From: an uncultured Paracoccaceae bacterium
GTDB lineage: Bacteria; Pseudomonadota; Alphaproteobacteria; Rhodobacterales; Rhodobacteraceae
Direction of reading: 5' to 3'
Length of the DNA: 64,000 nt
Assembly: GCA_947494445.1 (NCBI GenBank)
Contig: CANLVD010000010.1
Coordinates: 62,001-126,000 of the forward strand
This document shows positions 9,459-17,866 of the stretch, in pieces. The first letter of the stretch is position 1; the number at the start of each line of letters is the position of its first letter. The notes beneath the pieces were generated by a model, which had not been told where the DNA came from, searched no databases, and was given only the letters and a program-made list of their open reading frames with translations. The translations under genes were made by a program, and so were the position numbers.

Positions 9459-10034
9459 TCAGCCGATGGTGGAGTCTGTTCCGCGGCCCATGGCGGCGAC
9501 ACCGGTGCGGGAAACCTCGACCACACCAAGGGGTGACATCAGGGCGACAAAGGCGTCGATCTTCTCGGGTGCGCCTGTCAGCTCGAAGATGAAACTCTCC
9601 AGCGTGACGTCAACGACAGAGGCACGGAAAACTTCGGCTGAGCGCATCGCCTCAACCCGTTTTTCCCCGGTTCCAGAGACCTTTACCAGCGCAAGTTCAC
9701 GTTCAACAGACGCGCCTTCGACGGTCAGATCACGCACTGCGTGCACCGGCACCATGCGGCCAAGCTGAGCCTTGATCTGTTCGATCACGGCAGGCGTCCC
9801 TGTGGTCACGATGGTGATCCGAGACAGATGCCCCTCATGATCAACTTCGGCGACTGTCAGGCTGTCAATGTTGTAGCCACGGCCCGAGAACAGGCCGATG
9901 ACACGCGCCAGAACACCTGCCTCGTTGTCGACCAGAACGGTCAGCGTGTGAGTTTCCTGATCGTCCCCCAAAGGGTTGCGCAGGTTGTAGGCGCTTTGAC
10001 GCGAGGTGCCCTGTTTGATCTGTAGCGCGCTCAT
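9459..10034 (-). CDS. ilvN: Acetolactate synthase small (regulatory) subunit
   Basis: 191 residues with an N-terminal ACT domain (THTLTVLVDNEAGVLARV, then FSGRGYNIDSLTV, about residues 28-60), which in this family binds valine for feedback inhibition, and a C-terminal ALS_ss domain. It activates and regulates the large subunit in the first common step of valine, leucine and isoleucine synthesis. The ATG overlaps the stop of the upstream sulfotransferase gene by 4 nt, so translation is coupled and it belongs to the ilvI transcript controlled by the leader at 12.7-12.85 kb. The name ilvH is equally used. Confidence 0.95.
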   Translation of the reverse strand: MSALQIKQGTSRQSAYNLRNPLGDDQETHTLTVLVDNEAGVLARVIGLFSGRGYNIDSLTVAEVDHEGHLSRITIVTTGTPAVIEQIKAQLGRMVPVHAVRDLTVEGASVERELALVKVSGTGEKRVEAMRSAEVFRASVVDVTLESFIFELTGAPEKIDAFVALMSPLGVVEVSRTGVAAMGRGTDSTIG

Positions 10035-10846
10035 TGCACGGTCTCCTGTCCATCTGGCCGCCGGGTAGAGCGGAAATTGTTAAGTTTGTCCATATCTTTG
10101 AGGTCGGTCCCGGGCGGCAGAACCGCTTTGCCCGGCGCAGGTGGTGGCGGGCAGGGTGATAGCCCGTCATAGAAGTCTGCGAAGATCGCTTGGAACCGGT
10201 CGGAGTGACCTTTGTCCATCTCGGCCTCATGCCGGTTCTGCAAGCCGAGGTTGAACTGGATGAACCGGTGGTTCAGCACCGTGTCAACAACGTCATCAGC
10301 CTTGTCTTCAAGCCCGATCTGGGTGGCAATCATGCGGGCGGCAGCCTTCGGTGTCCGGGTCAGTGTCGGAAAATCAAGCGGGATCACACCGGGCAATTGC
10401 AGCCATGCGCTGAGACTGTCGAGTTGCCCGGCAATGCCGCGTGCTGCATCCTCAAGGCTCTTGATCTCGGCAAAGGCGGGCTTGCCTTTTGCGCGGGCGC
10501 GCTGGCCGTGATCCATCATCGACAGGGCCACATCGCGCGGATCGCGGAAGGTTGCATGGGCTTGAGCCAGTCCCGCCTCAATCACATGGACAACAGCCGG
10601 GTCGGGCCGTGTGTGGGTCTTGAGCACAAGCGGGTGTCCAAGTGTCTGCACCTGATCCAGCACCTCCCAGACATCACTTTGGCTCAGATGGGCAACCGCA
10701 TTTATCTTCTTGTTGCCGCCGGTGATGTGGGCGGGCAGGGCCGGTTGATCGAAACCTGCCTGCACCAGCGCCTCACGGGCCAGTTGAAAGGCCAGGGTTG
10801 AGGCGCTTTTGGTCACTCCGTAAGAGAAATATATGTGCGGTTCCAT
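10031..10846 (-). CDS. Sulfotransferase-like protein inside the ilv operon
   Basis: 271 residues. VTKSASTLAFQLA near the N-terminus (about 11-23) fits the 5'-phosphosulfate-binding loop of PAPS-dependent sulfotransferases, and FRDPRDVALSMMDHG (about 99-113) fits the 3'-phosphate-binding segment. LKTHTRPDP in between is where the catalytic histidine region would be. It would move a sulfuryl group from PAPS to an unknown acceptor. The C-terminal tail is proline-rich (PCPPPPAPGK). It starts 41 nt after ilvI and overlaps ilvN by 4 nt, so it shares the attenuated ilv transcript. No known branched-chain amino acid step needs such an enzyme. Confidence 0.75.
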   Translation of the reverse strand: MEPHIYFSYGVTKSASTLAFQLAREALVQAGFDQPALPAHITGGNKKINAVAHLSQSDVWEVLDQVQTLGHPLVLKTHTRPDPAVVHVIEAGLAQAHATFRDPRDVALSMMDHGQRARAKGKPAFAEIKSLEDAARGIAGQLDSLSAWLQLPGVIPLDFPTLTRTPKAAARMIATQIGLEDKADDVVDTVLNHRFIQFNLGLQNRHEAEMDKGHSDRFQAIFADFYDGLSPCPPPPAPGKAVLPPGTDLKDMDKLNNFRSTRRPDGQETVQ

Positions 10847-10887
10847 GGGGTTGCGCGGCCCGGTTCACGCAGGGCCGCGCCTCCGGT

Positions 10888-12642
10888 TCAAACGAGCACG
10901 GCACCGCCGCTGTCGATGGCATCCGAGGTCGATGCATCGCCCAGCAACATTTCGTTATGGGCCTTGCCTGATGGAATCATCGGGAAGCAGTTTTCGTGCT
11001 TTTCCACCAGACAGTCGAAGATCACTGGGCCGTCATAGTCCAGCATCTCCTGAATGGCGTCATCCAGATCACCCGGCGCATCGCAGCGAATGCCCTTGCA
11101 GCCGAAAGCTTCGGCCAGTTTCACGAAATCGGGCAGGCTTTCGGACCAGCTTGACGAATAGCGCTCGCCATGCAGCAACTCCTGCCACTGGCGCACCATG
11201 CCAAGGCGTTCATTGTTGAGGATGAATTGCTTGATCGGCGCGCGATACTGCATGGCTGTGCCCATTTCCTGCATGTTCATCAGCCATGACGCCTCGCCCG
11301 CGACATTGATGACCAACGCCTCGGGGTGGGCGATCTGCACACCGACGGAGGCGGGCAGGCCATAGCCCATGGTGCCCAGACCACCGGACGTCATCCAGCG
11401 GTTTGGATCCTCAAACCCCATGTATTGCGCGGCCCACATCTGGTGCTGGCCGACTTCGGTCGTGACATAGCGATCATGATGGCGGGTCAGGGCCTCCAGC
11501 CGCTCAAGCGCGTACTGCGGTTTGATAACGGAGGTGGAGTTCTTGTAGCCAAGCGATTTGACGGCTTTCCACTCGTCGATCTGGGACCACCAGCGGGCCA
11601 GACCATCGGCGTTGGTTTTCGATCCACGCTCCCGCCAGATCCGCAGGATATCGGCCATGACCGAGCCTGTGTCGCCAACGATGGGCACATCCACATGGAT
11701 GTTCTTGTTGATCGAGGAGGGGTCGATGTCGATATGAACCTTGAAGCTGTCCGGGCTGAACGCATCCACCCGACCGGTGATCCGGTCATCGAAACGCGCG
11801 CCGATGCACAGCATATAATCGCAGCCATGCATGGCCATGTTGGCCTCATATGTGCCGTGCATGCCCAGCATGCCCATCCAATTGTCGCCCGAGGCCGGAT
11901 AGCAGCCCAGCCCCATCAGCGTGGATGTGATCGGAAATCCCGTCTCACCCACCAGTTCACGCAGGAGCTGTGAGGCCTGATTGCCCGAGTTGATCACACC
12001 GCCGCCTGAATAAATGATCGGGCGTTCCGCGCGTTCCAGTGCTTCAACGGCCAGAATGATATGGTCTATGTCGCCCTTGGTTTGCGGCGCATAATGCTTG
12101 GTGCGCGCCTTTGTTGGTTCCGTATAAGTGCCTTCGGCGAACTGCACATCCTTGGGAATATCGACCAGAACCGGGCCGGGGCGGCCGTTGGTGGCGACAT
12201 GGAAAGCCTGGTGAATGGTGTTGGCCAGCGTATCGGTTTCCTTGACCAGCCAGTTGTGCTTGGTGCAGGGCCGTGTGATGCCAACGGTGTCGGCTTCCTG
12301 AAAGGCATCATTGCCAATCATGAAAGTCGGCACCTGTCCGGTCAGAACAACCATTGGAACGCTGTCCATCAATGCGTCCGTCATGCCGGTCACCGCATTG
12401 GTTGCACCGGGCCCCGATGTTACCAGAACAACGCCGGGTTTGCCGGTTGAGCGGGCATAGCCTTCGGCAGCATGGGTCGCACCCTGCTCGTGACGCACAA
12501 GGATGTGGCGGATGTCGTTTTGCTGGAAAATCTCGTCATAGATCGGTAGCACCGCGCCACCGGGATATCCGAACACAGTGTCCACACCCTGATCCTTCAG
12601 GGCCTGAACAACGATCTGGGCACCGGTCATCAAGCGGTCCAT
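10888..12642 (-). CDS. ilvI: Acetolactate synthase large (catalytic) subunit
   Basis: 584 residues, the three-domain thiamine-diphosphate enzyme that condenses two pyruvates, or pyruvate and 2-oxobutyrate. The catalytic glutamate is in [15 protein letters not shown] (about Glu52). The ThDP/Mg motif region reads [10 protein letters not shown]...FILNN: the canonical GD is here GE, with the closing NN kept. This GE variant is, as I recall, common in Rhodobacterales. FAD and quinone-like binding regions in the middle domain are normal in length. It heads the minus-strand operon ilvI - sulfotransferase - ilvN, and expression should be set by the attenuator upstream. ilvB is an alternative name. 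Confidence 0.95.
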   Translation of the reverse strand: MDRLMTGAQIVVQALKDQGVDTVFGYPGGAVLPIYDEIFQQNDIRHILVRHEQGATHAAEGYARSTGKPGVVLVTSGPGATNAVTGMTDALMDSVPMVVLTGQVPTFMIGNDAFQEADTVGITRPCTKHNWLVKETDTLANTIHQAFHVATNGRPGPVLVDIPKDVQFAEGTYTEPTKARTKHYAPQTKGDIDHIILAVEALERAERPIIYSGGGVINSGNQASQLLRELVGETGFPITSTLMGLGCYPASGDNWMGMLGMHGTYEANMAMHGCDYMLCIGARFDDRITGRVDAFSPDSFKVHIDIDPSSINKNIHVDVPIVGDTGSVMADILRIWRERGSKTNADGLARWWSQIDEWKAVKSLGYKNSTSVIKPQYALERLEALTRHHDRYVTTEVGQHQMWAAQYMGFEDPNRWMTSGGLGTMGYGLPASVGVQIAHPEALVINVAGEASWLMNMQEMGTAMQYRAPIKQFILNNERLGMVRQWQELLHGERYSSSWSESLPDFVKLAEAFGCKGIRCDAPGDLDDAIQEMLDYDGPVIFDCLVEKHENCFPMIPSGKAHNEMLLGDASTSDAIDSGGAVLV

Positions 12643-12716
12643 GGTCTTTTCTCCAATCTCTGGCTGCTGTTTTTCCAGGCAGCGCGTTTTCAGTGTCTGA
12701 TCCAGTCAGTGGCCAT

Positions 12717-12740
12717 AAAAAAAGCCCCTTGTGAGGGGCT
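12717..12740 (-). terminator. Attenuator terminator of the ilv leader
   Basis: Read on the minus strand: AGCCCCT (12740-12734), loop CACA, AGGGGCT (12729-12723), then a run of T (12723-12717). It lies between the leader peptide and ilvI, 74 nt before the ilvI start. An upstream GGGCTT (12773-12768) can pair with the first arm, AGCCC, as antiterminator, and a CCC (12778-12776) can pair with that GGG. This gives the 1:2, 2:3, 3:4 pattern of classical attenuators. Confidence 0.85.
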
Positions 12741-12788
12741 GGCGCGCGAAACAATCCGATCGGGTCAAGCCCTTCGGGTTCCGCGCAT

Positions 12789-12815
12789 TCAAATTAGGAC
12801 CACGTTATGTCTCAT
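12789..12815 (-). CDS. Branched-chain amino acid leader peptide (MRHNVVLI)
   Basis: Eight codons: ATG AGA CAT AAC GTG GTC CTA ATT then TGA. Four consecutive codons for valine, valine, leucine and isoleucine just before the stop are the mark of an attenuation sensor for all three end products. The stop lies about 48 nt before the terminator stem, room for the pairing segments. A ribosome stalled on these codons would cover segment 1 (12776-12780) and favour the antiterminator. No Shine-Dalgarno sequence precedes the ATG; instead the predicted transcription start falls on its A, suggesting a leaderless message like the trpL leader of Sinorhizobium. Confidence 0.8.
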   Translation of the reverse strand: MRHNVVLI

Positions 12816-12821
12816 AAGCTT

Positions 12822-12850
12822 GTTGTACGCAGCGATTCTGGTGAGGTCAA
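12822..12850 (-). promoter_or_regulatory. Promoter of the ilv leader and operon
   Basis: On the minus strand, -35 TTGACC (12850-12845), a 17-nt spacer and -10 TACAAC (12827-12822). The first base of the leader ATG (12815) falls exactly at the expected +1, seven positions after the -10 box. Confidence 0.65.
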
Positions 12851-13311
12851 CCGCAAGACGATGAGAAATATTCCCAGAATGGCATGAAATTTGTACGATA
12901 ATTACGTTTTTCGAGGTAATCAGGTTTTTTTCGTAAATATTTGGGGGGTTTTGATGGTCGATCTTTCCTTCTTTGTGATTTAATGCGGTGTTCCGGTTGG
13001 TGAAAGACGTCTTGTTGGGATCATTATCGATCGATCCGGACGAGCGCAGATGTCTCTCAATGGATTGCAAATCTCCGAAATTGCCGAGGAGCACCTATTC
13101 AAATGGGTAGGTGAGGCCACTTGTGCTGAAAAAAGGTGCAAAACCGGTCTATCGGCTTGGAAATTCTTCTTAATGTTAGCGCCAATCATGCAAAAATTTG
13201 ATCTGGCGCAGGGTTTTACGGTTTTACACTTCGTATGGTCGCACTAGGGTAAGCCCCACCATTCGATCCGCCAGGACCGTGACGGGACTGGCAAAAACGG
13301 GAGGACCACAT
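12851..13311. other. Intergenic region between the ilv leader promoter and dctP
   Basis: 461 bp, AT-richer than the genes on either side. No convincing coding sequence is seen. One hairpin, CACCTATTC-AAAT-GGGTAGGTG (13092-13113, with G-T pairs), stands out. The dctP promoter should lie here but no strong sigma70 match was found. A GGGAGGA ribosome site precedes the dctP ATG at 13312. Confidence 0.5.
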
Positions 13312-14394
13312 ATGGATCGTCGCTCTTTTCTCAGAACGTCTGCACTAGGCGGCTCGGCCGCGGTTGCGGCTGGCGTTGCTGCTCCGGCCATTGCGCAGGG
13401 GACACGCAAACTGACCATGGTGACCACTTGGCCACGCGGTTTTGCGGGTCTGCATGATGCGGCTCAGCGTACTGCCGACCTGATCAACGCAATGTCCGAC
13501 GGCTCGCTTGAGGTTGAGCTGAAGGCCGCAGGCGAACTGGTTGGTGCGTTTGAGGTGTTTGATGCCGTGTCTTCGGGCCAGGCTGACATGTACCACGCTG
13601 CTGACTACTACTTCATTGGTCAGCATCCGGGCTATGCCTTCTTCACATCCGTGCCATTCGGCATGACAGCCCCTGAAATCTGCGCGTGGTACTACCATGG
13701 TGGCGGACAGCAGCTGCATGATGAACTGGGTGAGGTGTTCAACCTGAAATCCTTCCTCGCTGGTAACACCGGCGCGCAGGCTGGCGGTTGGTTCCGCAAG
13801 CAGATCAACGGACCGGAAGACTTCAACGGTCTGCGGTTCCGCATGCCGGGCCTTGGCGGTCAAGTTTTGACCACCATGGGTGCGTCGATCCAGAACCTGC
13901 CGGGCGGCGAGATCTATCAGGCCTTGTCTTCGGGCGCCATCGACGGCACCGAGTGGGTTGGCCCATGGTCCGATGAGAGCGCAGGCTTCCAGGAGATCAC
14001 CAAGATCTACTACACCTCCGGCATGCATGAGCCAGGCTCGGCGCTGTCGCTTGCGACAAACCGCGAAGTGTTCGACAGCCTGACCGCAACTCAGCAGGCC
14101 GTCATCGAGCAGGCATCTGCGGCCGCACATCTGTGGAGCTATTCGCAGTATCTGGCCAACAACGGTGCTGCTCTGGACCGTCTGTCCCGTTCGGGCGTCG
14201 AAATCTATGAGTTCCCTGACAGCGTCTGGGATGCCATGGGTGCCGGCTCCGTCGAAGTGATGGGCCAGTACATGGAAGACGATCTCTTCAAGAAGATCAA
14301 CGACAGCTATCAGGCCTCCATGCGCGACACGTCCGCTTGGGTGGCAACATCTGAGGGTGCATACACCGCGCAGCGCAACCGCGTGCTCGGCTGA
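13312..14394 (+). CDS. dctP: TRAP transporter substrate-binding protein (DctP/TakP type)
   Basis: 360 residues with a Tat-type signal (MDRRSFLRTSALGG, then a hydrophobic alanine-rich stretch ending AIAQ), so it is exported folded to the periplasm. The mature part is a DctP-family solute receptor. The substrate-binding region shows RFRMPGLGGQVL with the arginine that contacts a carboxylate, then GGEIYQALSSGAIDGTEWVGP. This GTEWVGP version resembles TakP, which binds 2-oxo acids. The oversized dctQ and dctM follow. A 2-oxo acid or another organic acid is the likely cargo; lying next to the acetolactate operon may be chance. Confidence 0.88.
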   Translation: MDRRSFLRTSALGGSAAVAAGVAAPAIAQGTRKLTMVTTWPRGFAGLHDAAQRTADLINAMSDGSLEVELKAAGELVGAFEVFDAVSSGQADMYHAADYYFIGQHPGYAFFTSVPFGMTAPEICAWYYHGGGQQLHDELGEVFNLKSFLAGNTGAQAGGWFRKQINGPEDFNGLRFRMPGLGGQVLTTMGASIQNLPGGEIYQALSSGAIDGTEWVGPWSDESAGFQEITKIYYTSGMHEPGSALSLATNREVFDSLTATQQAVIEQASAAAHLWSYSQYLANNGAALDRLSRSGVEIYEFPDSVWDAMGAGSVEVMGQYMEDDLFKKINDSYQASMRDTSAWVATSEGAYTAQRNRVLG

Positions 14395-14408
14395 CACCTA
14401 TGATCCAG

Positions 14409-14434
14409 ACGGGCGAGGGGACCCTCTCGCCCGT
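14409..14434 (+). other. Stem-loop between dctP and dctQ
   Basis: ACGGGCGAG (14409-14417) pairs with CTCGCCCGT (14426-14434) around an 8-nt loop that can pair further. There is no T-run. A stable stem just after a binding-protein gene is a usual way to hold far more message for the receptor than for the permease. Confidence 0.6.
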
Positions 14435-14457
14435 TCCCCCCGATTTGCGAGGCAAAT

Positions 14458-15354
14458 ATGCTCGACGGTATCCTGTGGCTGCTGAACAATCTGTTCTTCG
14501 GCGTGGTCAATCTGATTTCGGCGCTGGTGCAACCCCAACTCTGGCTGGACTGGTCCAACAAAGAGGCCTTGGGACGATTCATCTATTACGGTGGGTCGGT
14601 TGAGTTTTTCTTCGCAATCTTTGATTTGTTTTTGATCATTTTCCTGATCGGCATCTGGAAACGCGAGTTTCTGTGGGGCGTTGTGCGGGGCATCGAAGGA
14701 TTTTCCAATACAATCGGGCGCTTTGCGGCCTGGGCAGGCCTGATCATGGTGCTGCAGCAGGTGATGGTGGTCTTCCTTCAGCGGATCTTCCTCGTCGCGC
14801 AGATCGAGATTGCACCCTTTGGAGTCTCGTTCTCCCGCGATCTGAGCTGGTGGACTGAAGAGCTGAAACTCTACAACGCGATCATCGTGGCATTGTGCTG
14901 TGCCTACACCTTTGTGCAGGGCGGGCACGTGCGGGTTGATCTTTTTTATGCAGGCGTCAGCCACGGCAAGAAGCGGATCGTGGACATGCTGGGATCGCTG
15001 TTTTTCGTGCTGCCCGTGATGGTCATGACATGGCTTTTTGGCTGGTTCTTCCTATGGCGCCATCTGGTGACCCCCAAGGTCAACACGACCGACAAGATCG
15101 AAACCGTGCTGCGCAAGACCAAGCTGATGAAATGGAACGTCGAGACCATCGGTTTTTCACCCTCCGGGTTTGATGCGTATTTCCTCTTCAAGGTGCTGCT
15201 GGTAGCCTTTGCGGGCATGATGTTCGTGCAGGCCTGGGGCTTCTTCTACCGCTCGTATCTGGAATACGTAGAGGGCGAAGAGAGCGCCGGCAAATACCTC
15301 GACAAAGACAGTCTGGAAGACGAGCTCGCCGAGACCGTCGCCGAAATTCACTAA
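14458..15354 (+). CDS. dctQ: TRAP transporter small permease subunit (DctQ), extended form
   Basis: 298 residues, against 160-230 for most DctQ proteins. Hydrophobic segments occur at about 5-25, 44-66, 79-105, 137-160, 175-200 and 236-260. The DctQ core is in the second half (ELKLYNAIIVALCCAYTFVQGGHVRVDLFY). The extra N-terminal part adds two membrane helices. The protein ends in an acidic tail. With DctM it forms the inner-membrane Na+-driven permease that takes substrate from the DctP protein. dctM starts 12 nt after the stop. Confidence 0.85.
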   Translation: MLDGILWLLNNLFFGVVNLISALVQPQLWLDWSNKEALGRFIYYGGSVEFFFAIFDLFLIIFLIGIWKREFLWGVVRGIEGFSNTIGRFAAWAGLIMVLQQVMVVFLQRIFLVAQIEIAPFGVSFSRDLSWWTEELKLYNAIIVALCCAYTFVQGGHVRVDLFYAGVSHGKKRIVDMLGSLFFVLPVMVMTWLFGWFFLWRHLVTPKVNTTDKIETVLRKTKLMKWNVETIGFSPSGFDAYFLFKVLLVAFAGMMFVQAWGFFYRSYLEYVEGEESAGKYLDKDSLEDELAETVAEIH

Positions 15355-15366
15355 AGGAATACGCTT

Positions 15367-17727
15367 ATGCTTTTCGGTCTCGACGGCATTGAGATTAGTC
15401 TCATCATCGTTTTCACCTGTCTTTTTGGCGCGATCATGTCAGGCTATCCGGTGGCTTTTGCCATCGGCGGATCGGCCCTGATCGCCTTTGGGATCATTGC
15501 CGCTCTCGACAGTTCGGGCATTCTGGTCAAGGAGGTAATCGACACCTCAAGTGCAGAGTTTGCCAGTCTGATCGAACAGGGCATCCGCAAGGACAGCATC
15601 AGTCATTTCCGATACCCCGACTTGCCGCAAGTGGTCGAACCCTTGCTGGCGGGCGGCTGGGAAACGGTCATGAACCGCAATCTCAGCTTCATCGTGAACC
15701 GGATGAACGAGCGTGTGCTGGCCGGTCCGTCCATCGAGACGCTGCTCGCGGTTGCCATGTTTGTGCTTATGGGCATCACGCTGGAACGTTCGAAGATTGC
15801 CAACGACCTGCTGACGACCATGGCAAAAGTCTTCGGGCCGTTGCCCGGCGGTCTGGCGGTGTCGATTGTGGCTGTGGGTGCGTTCCTTGCGGCCTCTACC
15901 GGGATCGTAGGCGCGACTGTTGTGACCATGGGTCTGCTCGCCCTGCCAACGATGCTGCGCAATGGGTATTCACCAGAGCTTTCCACGGGCGTAATCGCGG
16001 CATCGGGAACTTTGGGCCAGATCATTCCACCCTCCATCGTGATCGTACTTTTAGGAACACTGGCTGGCGATCTTTATGCGGCCGCTCAGGAGCAGCGGGC
16101 TCGCATGGAAGGCTGCTCGGATGCGCTTACCTATCTGGGTGAGGCTGCCGTTCTGTCCGTGGGTACGCTCTTTCAGGCTGCGGTCATTCCGGGCCTGCTT
16201 CTGGCCGGCCTTTATGCAGCCTATGCTTTTGGATATGCACTGCTGCGGCCCGAGAACGCGCCACCCATCCCGTCCGAGCCTTCTGATGGCCAGATGGCCG
16301 GTCCCAACCACAAGCTGATCTGGTTCCTTGCTGTTCCGGCCCTTCTGATCGCGGTTGTGGTCGGTTCGCATTCCGTTAACCTCGCAGGCAGTCAGGTGAT
16401 TTCGGTCTCCAGTCTGGCCGAGCAGGGGGCGCAGGCGGAACTGCGCACCAATGTGCCAGCGGAGTGTCAGGCCTCCATGATCAAATTGCACGGTCAGGAA
16501 AAGTGGGATCGTGCGGTTGCCCAGCAGACTGAAATCGAAGCCTCAGGCGGCACCGCAAGTGCAGAAGAACGCGCCCTGTCGCCTGAGCAGATCGAAGCTG
16601 CCAAGGCGGAGATGGTCGCAAACGCTGCGCCGATCTCGTCCGGTGTGATGATCTTCGCACTGATCTTTGCACTGATGTACACCATCGCCTACGGCGTCAT
16701 GCCGAACGAGGAACTGATGCCCCTTTACATTGGCGTTGGTGGCGTTCTGGCGATGCTGCTGGTCGATGTCGTGGCAATCGGTCCGCTGACTTCGGCTGGC
16801 CTGTCCTTCCTGCTGCTGGGTCTGCCCTTCTTCGTGGCGGTCTATGGTGCGAAAACCGCTGTGGCCCGCATGGCCACGAACGAAATCCTGCGCGTGGTCT
16901 TCCCGCCACTGGTTCTGATCGTCGCCGTTCTGGGCTCGATTTTGGGCGGCATCACCAACCCGACACCGGCTGCGGCCCTGGGTGCCGGTGGCGCGATCAT
17001 GCTCGCCGCCTTCCGCAAACTTCAGGAAGAGGGTGGCTCCGGCAAGGTCATCGTTATGGCCAGCTTTGCCATGATCATCATGCTCATTCTTGGAGTGAAC
17101 TTCGATTTGCGCGTCAACATCGAAGAGGTCGGCTTTGAGAACTGGGTCGCCTATCTCGTGGCCATGGTCTGCTACACCTTCGCGATGTTCGGGCTGCTCT
17201 TTGCCTGCTGGGTGCTGTTCCGAGGCAGGGTGCTGAGCCCGGTTGTGCGCGAAACGGCCAAAGTGACCTCGATGGTATTTGCCATTCTCATCGGCTCGCA
17301 GATGCTGAACCTCGTGGTGATCTCCTTCGGGGGAGAGCATTACATTCAGGAGTTCCTGCGCAGTTTTGACCGCGAATGGGTGGTCTTCCTGATCGTGATG
17401 CTGGTTCTGTTCATTCTGGGCTTCGTGCTCGATTTCCTCGAGATCATCTACATCGTGATCCCCATTGTCGGGCCGGTGATCTATGGCGGCACCATGGACC
17501 CGAAATGGGTGACCATCATGATCGCTGTGAATCTGCAAACATCGTTCCTGACCCCGCCCTTCGGCTTTGCGCTCTTCTATCTGCGGGGCGTGGCACCGGC
17601 GAGCGTTACAACGGGTCACATCTACCGTGGCGTGATCCCGTTCGTCCTGATCCAGGTGGTCGGCCTGACGCTTCTGTGGCTCTTCCCCAGCATCGTGACG
17701 ATCCTGCCGGATCTTATGGCGGGGTAA
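15367..17727 (+). CDS. dctM: TRAP transporter large permease subunit (DctM) with large insertions
   Basis: 786 residues; a normal DctM has about 430. The typical start (MSGYPVAFAIGGSALIAFG) and core signatures (LLAVAMFVLMGITLERS; ASTGIVGATVVTMGLLALP; ASGTLGQIIPPSIVIVLLG; late LQTSFLTPPFGFALFYLRG) are intact, so this is not a broken gene. Extra material lies at about 50-115 (soluble, polar), about 240-260, and about 335-420 (hydrophilic, Glu/Ala-rich), and further hydrophobic segments follow before the normal C-terminal half. It is the main transport subunit, with 12 or more helices. An AAAGGAA ribosome site precedes the ATG. Long DctM forms are known in marine alphaproteobacteria; the role of the insertions is unknown to me. 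Confidence 0.88.
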   Translation: MLFGLDGIEISLIIVFTCLFGAIMSGYPVAFAIGGSALIAFGIIAALDSSGILVKEVIDTSSAEFASLIEQGIRKDSISHFRYPDLPQVVEPLLAGGWETVMNRNLSFIVNRMNERVLAGPSIETLLAVAMFVLMGITLERSKIANDLLTTMAKVFGPLPGGLAVSIVAVGAFLAASTGIVGATVVTMGLLALPTMLRNGYSPELSTGVIAASGTLGQIIPPSIVIVLLGTLAGDLYAAAQEQRARMEGCSDALTYLGEAAVLSVGTLFQAAVIPGLLLAGLYAAYAFGYALLRPENAPPIPSEPSDGQMAGPNHKLIWFLAVPALLIAVVVGSHSVNLAGSQVISVSSLAEQGAQAELRTNVPAECQASMIKLHGQEKWDRAVAQQTEIEASGGTASAEERALSPEQIEAAKAEMVANAAPISSGVMIFALIFALMYTIAYGVMPNEELMPLYIGVGGVLAMLLVDVVAIGPLTSAGLSFLLLGLPFFVAVYGAKTAVARMATNEILRVVFPPLVLIVAVLGSILGGITNPTPAAALGAGGAIMLAAFRKLQEEGGSGKVIVMASFAMIIMLILGVNFDLRVNIEEVGFENWVAYLVAMVCYTFAMFGLLFACWVLFRGRVLSPVVRETAKVTSMVFAILIGSQMLNLVVISFGGEHYIQEFLRSFDREWVVFLIVMLVLFILGFVLDFLEIIYIVIPIVGPVIYGGTMDPKWVTIMIAVNLQTSFLTPPFGFALFYLRGVAPASVTTGHIYRGVIPFVLIQVVGLTLLWLFPSIVTILPDLMAG

Positions 17728-17738
17728 TCTTTGGCACG

Positions 17739-17767
17739 CGCTGCCCTGTTTTAGATACGGGGCAGCG
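17739..17767 (+). terminator. Terminator-like hairpin after dctM
   Basis: CGCTGCCC (17739-17746) pairs with GGGCAGCG (17760-17767) around a 13-nt loop, followed by a short T-rich stretch (TCGGTTTCC). It lies 11 nt after the dctM stop, between convergent genes. The weak T-run makes termination uncertain. Confidence 0.5.
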
Positions 17768-17866
17768 TCGGTTTCCAATAAAACTGGTGATCATTGATGG
17801 ATTGTGGCGAAGTCCCAAGAACCATCGATTTCTTGGGGCCAGCAGTGCGTCAATCAGGGGCGCTTG

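Noticed and set aside
13050-13247. A 65-residue open frame before dctP
   Set aside because: No ribosome site, atypical composition, and it overlaps a hairpin in an AT-rich promoter region.
16543-17778. A 411-residue His/Asp/Gln-rich open frame opposite dctM
   Set aside because: Composition is that of an antisense reading of membrane helices; no start signal or motif.
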